NCBI GenBank assembly: GCA_016794665.1 | Contig: JAEUHB010000162.1 | Span: 20,889-84,888 of the forward strand | Direction of reading: 5' to 3' | DNA from: Opitutaceae bacterium | GTDB lineage: Bacteria; Verrucomicrobiota; Verrucomicrobiia; Opitutales; Opitutaceae | Length of the DNA stretch: 64,000 nucleotides | Part shown: piece by piece, positions 22,822 through 31,624 of the stretch | Layout: every line of letters begins with the position of its first letter | Position numbering within the stretch: position 1 is the stretch's first letter | The notes under the pieces: model-generated | Databases searched by the model: none | Told to the model about the DNA's origin: nothing | Seen by the model: the letters and a program-made list of their open reading frames with translations, nothing else | Program-made: the position numbers and the translations under genes

Positions 22822-23574
22822 CTAGGGAGCCACCGTGATCCGGTAGAATCCCGGCGGCAAGCGAGCGCCGATGCGGTGGGTTTCGGTCAAGTAGCGGCGG
22901 AAGTGGGTGTCGACTTCGTCGACTCGAGATCCCTCCGTGAGCACGAGCGAACTGGACAAGCCCGCCGCGTCAACGGTCGCAAGAAATTCCAAAGGACCCC
23001 ACGGCTTCGCCGTGCCGGGCCGGGCTGACACCGGGAGCGCTTCCACCATCACTCTCCTGCCGTCACGTGTCGCCAACACCTCGATGACTGCGCCCCGCGC
23101 GGAGACAGGGACTACGTCCACCTGACGCCGACCGATCCCGGTCAGCGACGCGAGATCCGTCTCGACGCCGAGGCCGTCCGCGGGCCCCGCTTTGCCCGCC
23201 GGGACACCCCCGACCAACCCAACCGGAGGCAGATCGCGCTCCGGGTGCAGTTCGGTCTCGGAGGTCTTGAAGGTGCGCGCCTCCGCGTCCAGCAGCGTGC
23301 GGCTCGGTTCGCGGCGAGGTGCGCGCAGGGCAGCATTGCGCAGGGTGGGCAGAAAAAGTGGCCGCAGGTCGCGCAGCTCAGCTTGCTGGCGGAGCAACTC
23401 GTCAGCGGGTCCAGGCTGCGCGATCTCGATTTCGGAAAGCGGCACAACCCGCGGCGTTCCCGGCAAACCCGGCGCCGGCGCGCGGAACAGCGCCGCGGCG
23501 CCGCCCACGATCCCGACGGCCACCACCGCCGAAACAATCCAGCGGTTCCGCTCCGGCATTTGCCCGGCCGCCAT
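22822..23574 (-). CDS. Single-pass membrane protein in the TonB position of an ExbB/ExbD operon
   Basis: 250 residues from the ATG at 23574, one base after the exbD stop; an ATG at 23559 is an alternative. One N-terminal membrane helix (about residues 10-28, WIVSAVVAVGIVGGAAALF) is followed by a Pro/Ala/Arg-rich segment and a C-terminal domain of about 120 residues ending PPGFYRITVAP. The topology and the place after exbB-exbD match TonB-type energy transducers, but no TonB C-terminal signature (YP motif) is seen, so a TonB assignment is not supported by sequence. It is the last gene of the operon. Confidence 0.7.
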   Translation of the reverse strand: MAAGQMPERNRWIVSAVVAVGIVGGAAALFRAPAPGLPGTPRVVPLSEIEIAQPGPADELLRQQAELRDLRPLFLPTLRNAALRAPRREPSRTLLDAEARTFKTSETELHPERDLPPVGLVGGVPAGKAGPADGLGVETDLASLTGIGRRQVDVVPVSARGAVIEVLATRDGRRVMVEALPVSARPGTAKPWGPLEFLATVDAAGLSSSLVLTEGSRVDEVDTHFRRYLTETHRIGARLPPGFYRITVAP

Positions 23575-23575
23575 G

Positions 23576-24025
23576 CTAATGCTTCCCGGCCCCGCCCGCC
23601 ACAGGCTCGGTCGCCGCGAGCAGCACTTCGAAGCCCGCCGTCGCCGCCGCACTCGCGATCTCGGTGAGCACGGCGATGGGGGCATCGGCACCGCCGCGCA
23701 CGAGAAGGACCGGCTTACGATCGGCAGGCTTGGGCTGGCGCGCGAGCCAGTCCTTGAGATCGGAGAGCTTGCGCAGGCCGTCGCTCGCGTAGACTTGGCT
23801 GTGATCGACGACATCGACGACATGGGTCGGGGCTTTGGCACTGGATTCCGAGCCTTTGACGACCGGCAGCCGAAACCGCACCGGCAGGCCTGGCGCCAGC
23901 ACGAACGGAGACCCGAACAACGAAAAGAACAGGACGATCACGCCGGCATTCACAAAAAACACCCAGTCGAAATTCCGCGGCTCCGGGCGCAGCCGCGCGG
24001 AAAGCTCAAGCGGCCGCGTGATCAT
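23576..24025 (-). CDS. ExbD/TolR-family proton-channel subunit
   Basis: 149 residues from the ATG at 24025, overlapping the exbB stop by 4 bases (ATGA). One membrane helix at about 21-38 (WVFFVNAGVIVLFFSLFG), then a periplasmic domain of about 110 residues ending with the ExbD-like LLVRGGADAPIAVLTEIASA segment. The proton-carrying Asp normally inside the helix is not at its usual place; D20 at the helix edge is the only candidate. It should pair with the adjacent ExbB to use the proton gradient for envelope work. Confidence 0.75.
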   Translation of the reverse strand: MITRPLELSARLRPEPRNFDWVFFVNAGVIVLFFSLFGSPFVLAPGLPVRFRLPVVKGSESSAKAPTHVVDVVDHSQVYASDGLRKLSDLKDWLARQPKPADRKPVLLVRGGADAPIAVLTEIASAAATAGFEVLLAATEPVAGGAGKH

Positions 24026-24690
24026 TTTTTGCCCGCGCCGGAGGGCGGAACTTCGGCCGGCGCCGCGGGGCTGAACTCCGTCTGCAGGTAGCGCATGATC
24101 TCGTTGCCCGACCATTCCATGTCGCGCACGATCGCGCGCACGCGGGCCGAGAGAAAGTGGTGCGCAAGGTGCGCCGGGATCGCGAGCATCAGGCTCGCCG
24201 CAGAGACAATCAGCGCCTGCCACATGCCCGCGGAGAGCGCTCCGGCCATCGCGTAGTTGCCGCCCTGCTCGAACGAGCGAAACGTCGCCATCATCCCGAG
24301 AGCAGTCCCGAGCAGGCCGACGAGCGGCGCCACCTGCGCCACGGCCGCGATCGCGCCGAGGCGCCGCTCGAGCGCCGGCAGCTCAACGATGCCGGCCTCC
24401 TGCACATGGAAACGCATCGCTTCCGGCGGAGCGTCGGCGTGCAGCAGCGCCGCCTTCACGACCGCCGCCACGGGACCGGGCGCCTCCTCGCATACTGTGA
24501 TGGCCTCGACCAGCCGGCGCTTGGCCAGGATGTTGCGGACACCCTCGACAAAGGCCTTCGCCCGAATCTGGCCGCGGTGGAGGTAGAGGATGCGCTCGAC
24601 GACGAGCGCCAGGCCGAGCAAGCCCAAGCCGGCCAGCACCCAGAGCATTGGGCCGCCCCGGGCGAAAAGCGTGGAATCGATTCCGGGCAT
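24022..24690 (-). CDS. exbB: ExbB/TolQ/MotA-family proton-channel subunit
   Basis: 222 residues from the ATG at 24690 (MPGIDSTLFARGGPMLWVL). Three membrane segments: about 15-33, then about 118-145 and about 155-180 in the MotA/TolQ/ExbB domain, with the family motif PLVGLLGTALGM. An upstream in-frame extension to 24855 overlaps the TPR gene and is Arg/Ser-rich, so it is rejected. It acts with the downstream ExbD; the TonB, Tol or gliding-type role cannot be chosen from sequence. Confidence 0.85.
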   Translation of the reverse strand: MPGIDSTLFARGGPMLWVLAGLGLLGLALVVERILYLHRGQIRAKAFVEGVRNILAKRRLVEAITVCEEAPGPVAAVVKAALLHADAPPEAMRFHVQEAGIVELPALERRLGAIAAVAQVAPLVGLLGTALGMMATFRSFEQGGNYAMAGALSAGMWQALIVSAASLMLAIPAHLAHHFLSARVRAIVRDMEWSGNEIMRYLQTEFSPAAPAEVPPSGAGKK

Positions 24691-24751
24691 CAAACGGTAG
24701 AGTTGGCGCGGCGCCACGCGCGCCGCAAACCAGAAAGCGCGGCGCTGCTCC

Positions 24752-27415
24752 TCATTGTCCTGGGCGCGGCGCCGGCGCGCCGAGCTGCTGGAGCCGCGCG
24801 CGCGCGATCGCGGCGCCGTGCGGCAGGTTGTTCTCCAGCACGAGCTGGTAGGCACGCCGGGCCTCGTCGAGCCGGCCGAGCTTTTCGCAGGCCTCGCCGA
24901 GATCGTTGAGCGTGCGCGCGACCCAGTATAGTCGCTTCGCCCCCGGCCCGGCCGCCGGCTTCCCGACGAAAAGGTCGTTCACCACATCGCGCCACCACAC
25001 GAGGACCGCCTCGGCGGGCTTGCCCTCGCGCAGCAGGATCGCACCGAGGTTGTAGCCCGCCTCGACGCGCACGTCGAGCGGCGCGTCGACGCGGTCGCGG
25101 AGCTGCTCGAACAAGAGCTGCGCCGCCGCCGTGTGGACGCGATCGGGATCGGAGGCGGACTGCGCGTTGCGGCACTTGGCCAGCGCAAGCTGCGCGAAGA
25201 CGACGTCGGGGCGGCGCGCGAAGTTGGCCACGAGGTATTCAAACGCCCGCTGCGCCGCCGGCAGATCGTTTCGCGCCATGAAAATCTCGCCCTGCTTGAG
25301 CCGCGCCGCGAACAGCAACTCATGATCCGCGCCCGCCTTGTCGATGAGTTCCTCGATGCGGCGGTTGGCTTCGCGCAGATTTTCCTCGCTGCCGAGGCGC
25401 TCGGAGAGCAGCGCAAGGCGGTAAAGCGCGTAGGGGAAATAGGGGTTCGCGCGGTAGTCGTCGTTGTCGGTGAGGCCGATGAGCGCGCGACGCGCCTCGA
25501 CGATCTTGTCCTGGGCGGCGTAGTGCTCGGCCTCGCTGAGGTAGGAGGCGACCGCCGCGTCGGTGCGCGAGTGTTCGGCGCGCAGACGGCGCAGCGTCTC
25601 AAGCGCCGCGGCCTCGCGGCCAAGGCCGAGCTCGGCCCGGGCCTTGAGGTGGAGCGCGATGCCACCGATCCCACCCTGGAGCGCGCCCGAAACCTCGAGC
25701 GGCGCAGCGAGCAGCGCGTCGGCGAGCCGCACCGTTTCCTCGGGCTGGCCATTGTCGAAGGCGAGTTGCGCGCTCAGCCACATCATGCGCGCACGCAAAT
25801 CGGCCGGCAGCGCCGCCGGATCCGGCCCGGCGAGGAGCGCCTGGACGCGCGCCTGCGCCTCGGCCGCCCGCGCGCCGCCCTGCAACTGAAGCGCCCGCGC
25901 GAGGTCCCACTCGGCCTGCCAACGGCTCACCGTGTCGAACGCCGGATCCGGCGCCAGTTCGTCGAGCACACGCGCCGCCTCGCCCGAACCGGAACGGATT
26001 TCGGCAAGCACGCGCATAAACATCAGCTCCGCGAGCCTCCGCGGCTCGAGCTCGGCGCGCAGGTCGCGAAGCACCGCGGCGATCGCGTCGGCGGCGTTGC
26101 GGAAATCCTCCGCCCGGAAAGAGGCCTCCGCCTCCAACACACCCAGATCAGTGCGGAGCCGGCCGGGCGCGGCCGAGCCCGCGCCGCCGCTATCGAAGCG
26201 CGCGCGCCGCGCGTAGTCGGCCGCGAGCCGGAACCGGTGCTGCTCCCACGCCGATTGCGTGAGCACGACGAGGGCGTGCACGCGAAGCGGCGAGAGCGGG
26301 AACTGGCGGAGCATGGCGCTGGCGTCCGCCTCGGCACGGGCGTAGTCCTTGTCCGCAAGCGCGAATTGCGCCCGAGTGAATAGGAGATTTTCCAAAATCG
26401 GATGCGGCGGCCGCGCGGCCACGAGTCGATCCAGCTCCGCGACGAAGGCCCTCCGCTCGGGCTCCGCGCGCGAGGCCTCGGCGAGCAACTGCAGGGCCTG
26501 CCGCTGGCGCTCCGGCTTTTGCCCGCCCTCAAGCACCTGCCCGAGCGCATTGCGCCCCACCCCGGCGCGCCCGCGGTCGCCGATCAGGCCGAGCATGAAG
26601 CGCAGCTCGTCGCGCGCCGCCCGCTCCTGCGCCGGGATGGCGACGAGCACGCCCTGCAGCCGTGTGACCGCCTCCGCCTCGCGGCCCGCCAAGGCGAGCA
26701 TCACTGCGTAGGAGAGTTCGAACTGATAGCCGATGGCGCGGCCGGCGTAGTTCTGGGCGTTCTCCTTGGTATTTTTCAGCTCGGCGTCGGTGGGCCGGTG
26801 GCCGAGTCGCAGCCGCACCTGCTCACCCGCGAGTTGGAAGCGTGCCCGCGCGATTTCGGTCGCCGCGGTCGTCTCGGCCTGCCGGTAGAACTGGTTCGCG
26901 CGCGTCATGTCGCGCGGCGTCGCCGTGTCCCATAATGCGCCAGTGAGAAAAGCGTGCCACGGTCGGTCAGCTTCGGGGAGCTCATCGGCCTTCAGCGCAT
27001 CCCACTGCGCCTGCGCCTCGGCCCGCTTGCGAAGATAGAGCGCCGCCAGGCCCGCCCGGAGCCGCCACGGTGCGCCGCGCGGCTCCGGCACGGCGGCGAG
27101 CGCGGCCTCGGCTTCCGCCGCGCGTCCTGCGTCCAGCAGCGCCGTCGCGAGGGCCAGCCCCAGCACCGTGCGATCCGCGCCGGGCGCGGCGAGCAGATCG
27201 CGATAGCCGTCCGCCGCGATCGAGGGAAACCCAAGATCGTGCGCGCGCTCCGCCGCGGCGCGATCGAGCACGCGCGCGCCGGCCGCCGCCATCACGGGCT
27301 CGCCGCCGAGTGGCGCGGGCAGCGTCAGCGGCGGCAGCGGCGCATCCGCGGCGCGCGCCGCGATGAGCAGCCCCACCCCGATCAGCCAACGGAATTTTCC
27401 ACGACACCTCGCCAC
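24752..27415 (-). CDS. Large exported TPR-repeat protein
   Basis: 887 residues from a GTG at 27415 (read VARCRGKFRWLIGVGLLIAA, a signal peptide ending ARAADA); a frame-open ATG at 27613 lies across the divergent lemA promoter area and is rejected. Nearly the whole protein is Ala/Leu/Arg-rich helical pairs of TPR type, such as AERAHDLGFPSIAADGYRDL near the start and LGEACEKLGRLDEARRAYQL near the end. It is probably a periplasmic scaffold for the ExbB/ExbD complex encoded directly downstream. No catalytic motif is seen. Confidence 0.85.
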   Translation of the reverse strand: MARCRGKFRWLIGVGLLIAARAADAPLPPLTLPAPLGGEPVMAAAGARVLDRAAAERAHDLGFPSIAADGYRDLLAAPGADRTVLGLALATALLDAGRAAEAEAALAAVPEPRGAPWRLRAGLAALYLRKRAEAQAQWDALKADELPEADRPWHAFLTGALWDTATPRDMTRANQFYRQAETTAATEIARARFQLAGEQVRLRLGHRPTDAELKNTKENAQNYAGRAIGYQFELSYAVMLALAGREAEAVTRLQGVLVAIPAQERAARDELRFMLGLIGDRGRAGVGRNALGQVLEGGQKPERQRQALQLLAEASRAEPERRAFVAELDRLVAARPPHPILENLLFTRAQFALADKDYARAEADASAMLRQFPLSPLRVHALVVLTQSAWEQHRFRLAADYARRARFDSGGAGSAAPGRLRTDLGVLEAEASFRAEDFRNAADAIAAVLRDLRAELEPRRLAELMFMRVLAEIRSGSGEAARVLDELAPDPAFDTVSRWQAEWDLARALQLQGGARAAEAQARVQALLAGPDPAALPADLRARMMWLSAQLAFDNGQPEETVRLADALLAAPLEVSGALQGGIGGIALHLKARAELGLGREAAALETLRRLRAEHSRTDAAVASYLSEAEHYAAQDKIVEARRALIGLTDNDDYRANPYFPYALYRLALLSERLGSEENLREANRRIEELIDKAGADHELLFAARLKQGEIFMARNDLPAAQRAFEYLVANFARRPDVVFAQLALAKCRNAQSASDPDRVHTAAAQLLFEQLRDRVDAPLDVRVEAGYNLGAILLREGKPAEAVLVWWRDVVNDLFVGKPAAGPGAKRLYWVARTLNDLGEACEKLGRLDEARRAYQLVLENNLPHGAAIARARLQQLGAPAPRPGQ

Positions 27416-27539
27416 GCGCGCACCTTGCGCGCGCCGCTGGAAACAATCAACCGCGTTGTAAGCAATTCCGGCTCGCGCGGACTCCCGCGCCCGGCACACT
27501 GCACCCGTCTCGCATCCGAGACCCAACCAACAACCCACC

Positions 27540-28142
27540 ATGAGCACTGCCCTCATCGTTCTCATCGCGCTCGGCGCCCTTGCCCTGATCCTGGTCCTGT
27601 GGATCGCGGGCATCTACAACAAGCTCGTCGAGCTCCGGAACCGCTTCAAGAATGCCTTCGCCCAGATCGACGTGCAGCTCAAGCGCCGCTACGATTTGAT
27701 TCCCAACCTCGTCGAGGTCGCCAAGGGCTACATGAAGCACGAGAGCACCACGCTCGAGGCCGTCATCAAGGCCCGCAACATCGCCCTCGCCGCCTCGCAG
27801 ACCGCCGCGGCCAATCCCGCCGACGCCAACGCCATGAAGGGTCTGCTCTCCGCCGAGGCCGGCCTCGGCGGCGCGCTCTCGCGCCTGATGGTCGTCTCCG
27901 AGCAGTATCCGGATCTCAAGGCCAACCAGAACATGATGCAGCTCACCGAGGAGCTGACCTCGACCGAGAACAAGGTCTCCTTCGCCCGTCAGGCCTACAA
28001 CGACGTCGTCATGGCCTACAACACCGCGCGCGAGACCTTTCCGAACGTGATCTTCGCCGGCATGTTCGGCTTCCTGCCCGCCGAGCTCTTCAAGATCGAG
28101 GACCCCTCCGAGCGCAACGCGCCCAAGGTGAGCTTCGCCTGA
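27540..28142 (+). CDS. lemA: LemA family membrane protein
   Basis: 200 residues. One N-terminal membrane helix (LIVLIALGALALILVLWIAG) then the LemA helical domain: YNKLVELRNRFKNAFAQIDV, QLKRRYDLIPNLVEVAKGYM, then FARQAYNDVVMAYNTAR. Function is poorly defined; in many bacteria lemA lies beside an M48 metalloprotease gene, as it does here two genes downstream. Divergent from the TPR gene. Confidence 0.93.
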   Translation: MSTALIVLIALGALALILVLWIAGIYNKLVELRNRFKNAFAQIDVQLKRRYDLIPNLVEVAKGYMKHESTTLEAVIKARNIALAASQTAAANPADANAMKGLLSAEAGLGGALSRLMVVSEQYPDLKANQNMMQLTEELTSTENKVSFARQAYNDVVMAYNTARETFPNVIFAGMFGFLPAELFKIEDPSERNAPKVSFA

Positions 28143-28164
28143 CCCGGCAAACCGAATCCATCGC

Positions 28165-28557
28165 GTGAAAATCGAAGTTCTCGCCCTGTGCGACTTTGCC
28201 GCCGACTACGGCGGGAAACTCAGCGTCGTCGGCCTGTTCGACTCCATCTTCGCCCGGCAGGTGCCGGCCGTGCACCCGCACTGCTGCCTCGCCGTGAAGC
28301 TGCGGTTCGACAAGGCCGAAGCCGGCCAGCACGCGCTGCGCCTCACCATCTGCGACGATGACGGCAAGGCCGTGCTCGCGCCGATGGAGCTGACCGTCAA
28401 CGTCGCCATGCCACCCGACGCGCTCACCAACACCATCCAGGTCGTGGCCAACATCGCCGGGCTCAAGCTCGACACCTTTGGCGAATACGCCATCGACCTC
28501 GCGCTCGACGGCCGGCACGAGGGGAGCACGCCGCTTTTCGTGCGGCAGGCCAAGTAG
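28165..28557 (+). CDS. DUF6941-like small protein
   Basis: 130 residues, no signal peptide, no membrane helix. The N terminus KIEVLALCDFAADYGGKLSV, then VGLFDSIFARQVPAVHP and a beta-rich remainder, resembles the DUF6941 family (cytosolic beta-sandwich, function unknown). It sits 22 bases after lemA and 38 before the M48 protease, so it is probably co-expressed with them. The family name is from memory, not a search. Confidence 0.7.
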   Translation: MKIEVLALCDFAADYGGKLSVVGLFDSIFARQVPAVHPHCCLAVKLRFDKAEAGQHALRLTICDDDGKAVLAPMELTVNVAMPPDALTNTIQVVANIAGLKLDTFGEYAIDLALDGRHEGSTPLFVRQAK

Positions 28558-28595
28558 CGGCGCGGCCGCGCGCCGCCGGCAACGCCACGCCCGGC

Positions 28596-30557
28596 ATGGA
28601 TTTCTTCGAGGCCCAGGCCCGCGCCAGGCAGCGCACGTCGCGGCTGATCCTGTTCTTCGCGCTCGCGGTCGCCGGCATGATTGCGGCGGGATATTTCGCC
28701 GCGATCTTCCTCCTGCACCACGCGGGCGGGCACGAGGCGGCGCAGGCGCTGCTCGGTCGCCTCGATCCGCACGCCGACTCCATCGTGCTCTGGCAGCCGG
28801 ACGTGCTGGGCGTCGTCGCCGCCGGCACGCTGTTCGTCGTGGGCGCGGGCTCGCTGTTCAAGTGGCTGCAATTTTCCGGCGGAGGCGGCGCGGTGGCCGA
28901 GAGCGTCGGCGGCCGGCGCGTCGATCCGCACACGACTGAGTTCAAGGAGCGCCGCCTGCTCAATGTCGTCGAGGAGATGGCCATCGCCTCCGGCGTGCCG
29001 ATGCCCGCGGTTTACGTGCTCGACGACGAACCCGCGATCAACGCGTTCGCCGCCGGGCTCACGACGAAGGACGCGGTCGTCGCGGTCACGCGCGGCACGC
29101 TGGAAAAACTCACCCGCGAGGAACTGCAGGGCGTGGTGGGCCACGAGTTCAGCCACATCCTCAACGGCGACATGCGGCTCAACCTCCGGCTCGCCGCCAC
29201 GATCTTTGGCATCCTCGTGATCGGACTCGCGGGCCGCGGGCTGCTCTGGGGCTTGCGCCACGCACGCGTGCGAACCGACCGCGACAAGAACGGCGGCGGC
29301 CTTGTGCTCATCCTGATCGGCGTCGGCCTTGCGCTGCTCATCATTGGCTACGTCGGCTACTTCTTCGGCCGGCTGATCCAAGCCGCGGTCTCGCGCCAGC
29401 GGGAATTTCTGGCGGATGCGTCCGCCGTGCAATTCACGCGCAACCCCGCCGGCCTCGGCGGCGCGCTGAAAAAAATCGGCGGCTACGCGCTCGGCTCGAG
29501 CATGCAATCGTCCAAGAGCGCGGCAATCGGCCACTTCTTTTTCGCGCAGGGCTTCCGTTCCCATTTTGGCGGCCTCTGGGCGACGCACCCGCCCCTCGGC
29601 GAGCGCATCCGCGCGATCGAGCCGCGCTTCGACGGCAAGTTCTTCGATCCCCCCGAGGTCGTCGATGTCGGGCGGCAGTCGTTTGTCTCCGCCGGCCTTG
29701 CGCCCGCGCGGCCCGCCCCGCCGGTGCTCGCGCCAGCCGCGGCTCTCGCCGGCCTCGCTGCCGCCGGCTCACTCCCTCCCGCCGCCATCGACGCCGCGCA
29801 CGACCTGCTCGAGAGCACGCCCGACCGCCTGCGCCTCGCCGCGCAGACGACCGGCGAGGCCCGGCTGCTCGTGTGCGGCCTGCTCCTCGCCGACGATCCG
29901 GCGGTGCGTGCCGGGCAGCGCAACATCGTTGGCGCCCACTACGGCGGGGAGTCCCTCCGCCAGCTCGACCAGCTCGAGTCATCGCTGCAGAGGCTCCGCC
30001 CGGAGCACAAGCTGCCGTTGCTGCAAATCGCGCTCCCCGCGCTGCGCTCGCTGCCCGCCCCCGCGCTCGGCACGTTTCTCGGCACGCTCGACGCGCTCGT
30101 GCATGCGGACGAGCACGTCTCCGCCTTTGAGTTTGCGCTGCAAAAGACCATCGCCCGCGCGCTGGCGCTCGGCCGCCCCGGCGGTGAGGTTGTGCAGATT
30201 CACTCGTTCAACGCCGTGACCGCCGAGCTCTCCGCCGTGCTGAGCTTGCTGGCGCGCGCGGCCACGGCCGAGCCGGAGCGCGCCGCGCAGTCGTTCGCGG
30301 CCGGCGCCGCGCAGCTCCCGCTCGTCGCCGCGCAGCTGCAGTTCCTGCCCGAAAGCACCGCGACGCTCGCGCAACTCGACGGCGCGCTGGACAAGCTCGC
30401 GACCGCGAGCCCCGCCATCAAGCAACGCACGCTCGTGGCCGCCGCGCACACCGTGACCGCCGACGGCCGCCTGCTTGTCGCCGAGGGCGAGCTGCTCCGC
30501 GCCATCGCCGCCGCGCTCGATGTGCCCGTGCCGCCGCTCGGAGCGGTGGCCGCCTGA
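28596..30557 (+). CDS. Membrane M48 zinc metalloprotease (HtpX-like) with long C-terminal extension
   Basis: 653 residues, about twice an HtpX. Two N-terminal helices (about 17-40 and 70-90), then the zinc motif HEFSH (H183, E184, H187) and the third ligand E270 in REFLADASAVQF, flanked by two more helices (about 200-220 and 234-258). The peptidase domain ends near residue 350 (THPPLGERIRAIEPRFDG). The remaining 300 residues are Ala/Leu-rich helical sequence with no known motif, possibly a regulatory or substrate-binding domain. Its stop is one base from the convergent LysR gene stop. Confidence 0.9.
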   Translation: MDFFEAQARARQRTSRLILFFALAVAGMIAAGYFAAIFLLHHAGGHEAAQALLGRLDPHADSIVLWQPDVLGVVAAGTLFVVGAGSLFKWLQFSGGGGAVAESVGGRRVDPHTTEFKERRLLNVVEEMAIASGVPMPAVYVLDDEPAINAFAAGLTTKDAVVAVTRGTLEKLTREELQGVVGHEFSHILNGDMRLNLRLAATIFGILVIGLAGRGLLWGLRHARVRTDRDKNGGGLVLILIGVGLALLIIGYVGYFFGRLIQAAVSRQREFLADASAVQFTRNPAGLGGALKKIGGYALGSSMQSSKSAAIGHFFFAQGFRSHFGGLWATHPPLGERIRAIEPRFDGKFFDPPEVVDVGRQSFVSAGLAPARPAPPVLAPAAALAGLAAAGSLPPAAIDAAHDLLESTPDRLRLAAQTTGEARLLVCGLLLADDPAVRAGQRNIVGAHYGGESLRQLDQLESSLQRLRPEHKLPLLQIALPALRSLPAPALGTFLGTLDALVHADEHVSAFEFALQKTIARALALGRPGGEVVQIHSFNAVTAELSAVLSLLARAATAEPERAAQSFAAGAAQLPLVAAQLQFLPESTATLAQLDGALDKLATASPAIKQRTLVAAAHTVTADGRLLVAEGELLRAIAAALDVPVPPLGAVAA

Positions 30558-30558
30558 T

Positions 30559-31461
30559 CTAGGGCACCTCTTCTGCGATCGCCCAATCCGGCCAGGTCGC
30601 GCGCGAGTAGCGCTGGATTTCGGCGACCGCTGAGCGCACCGGCTCGCTGGGCTCGCCGCGCCAGAGGAGGCCCATCGTCATCGGGTCGAAACCCTCCAGC
30701 GGCAGCACCCGCACATCACGGTGCTCGATCGCGCCGGGAATCGCGAGGTTCACGCCGTGGCCCTCGCCGTTGGCGACATAGCACGTCACGAGCTCGATTG
30801 AGGTGGCCTCGACCGCCTGCGGCCACTGGACGCCAAGTCTCTTCAGGCCGCGCTGGAAGTTTTTCATCACCGTTGTGGTCGCCGGCAGGCCTACAAGCGG
30901 CTCGCGGACCTGCTTTTGCGCCCAGAGATCGCGCGCATCCTTGAGCGGCCACTGGCGGTGGACGAGCAGGACCAGCGGCACCCACGCAAGGCGCAGCTGC
31001 CGCAGCCGCGCCGGCGCGCGCGCGTCCACGGGCCCGATCGCAAGGTCGATCAGGCCGTCGCGGAGCCACGCCTCAAGCTGGGTCTGGTAGCCAGAGCGCA
31101 TGGTCAGGCGCAGCTTCGGGTGCCGCGCCCGCACGCGTTGCATGACGGTGGGCACATGATCGCGCAGCACGAGCTCGGAGGCGCCGATGCGCAGCTCGGG
31201 CTTGGAACCGTCGCGCAGCTCTGCGGCGAGCGCATCGAGACCCGCAAAGAACGGCTGCACATGCGCGAACAACTTCTCCCCCGCGGGCGTGAGTCGGAAG
31301 GGGCTGCGCACGAAAAGCGGGCCGCCGGCGTTTTCCTCGAGCGCTCGCATCTGGCCGCTGACCGCCGGCTGCTGGATGCCATAGGGGATATGCCGCACGG
31401 CGGCGCTGATGCCGCCGTGCTTCGCCACGTAGTAGAACAGCTCGAGATGGTGGACGTTCAT
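30559..31461 (-). CDS. LysR-family transcriptional regulator
   Basis: 300 residues from the ATG at 31461 (MNVHHLELFYYVAKHGGISA). Winged-helix domain at residues 1-60 (AVSGQMRALEENAGGPLFVR), then a type-2 periplasmic-binding-like effector domain (PELRIGASELVLRDHVPTVM). The IPYGIQQPAVSGQ recognition helix is slightly unusual. It is divergent from the carF-like gene with 163 bases between starts, the classical arrangement for a LysR regulator and its target, so control of that gene is a fair guess. Confidence 0.92.
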   Translation of the reverse strand: MNVHHLELFYYVAKHGGISAAVRHIPYGIQQPAVSGQMRALEENAGGPLFVRSPFRLTPAGEKLFAHVQPFFAGLDALAAELRDGSKPELRIGASELVLRDHVPTVMQRVRARHPKLRLTMRSGYQTQLEAWLRDGLIDLAIGPVDARAPARLRQLRLAWVPLVLLVHRQWPLKDARDLWAQKQVREPLVGLPATTTVMKNFQRGLKRLGVQWPQAVEATSIELVTCYVANGEGHGVNLAIPGAIEHRDVRVLPLEGFDPMTMGLLWRGEPSEPVRSAVAEIQRYSRATWPDWAIAEEVP

Positions 31462-31624
31462 CGCGCCCCCAGCAGAGGCAGAGGCGCAATCGAGGCAACG
31501 CTCTTCCCGCGGCCGACCATCGGTTATTCCGATTGGGCGCATCAGTTTTATCAACTCACGCCCCGCCGAGCCCGCTGATATTCTTTGGGCACCGCCGCAG
31601 GCCGCGGCGGCAAATCCATCCCAC

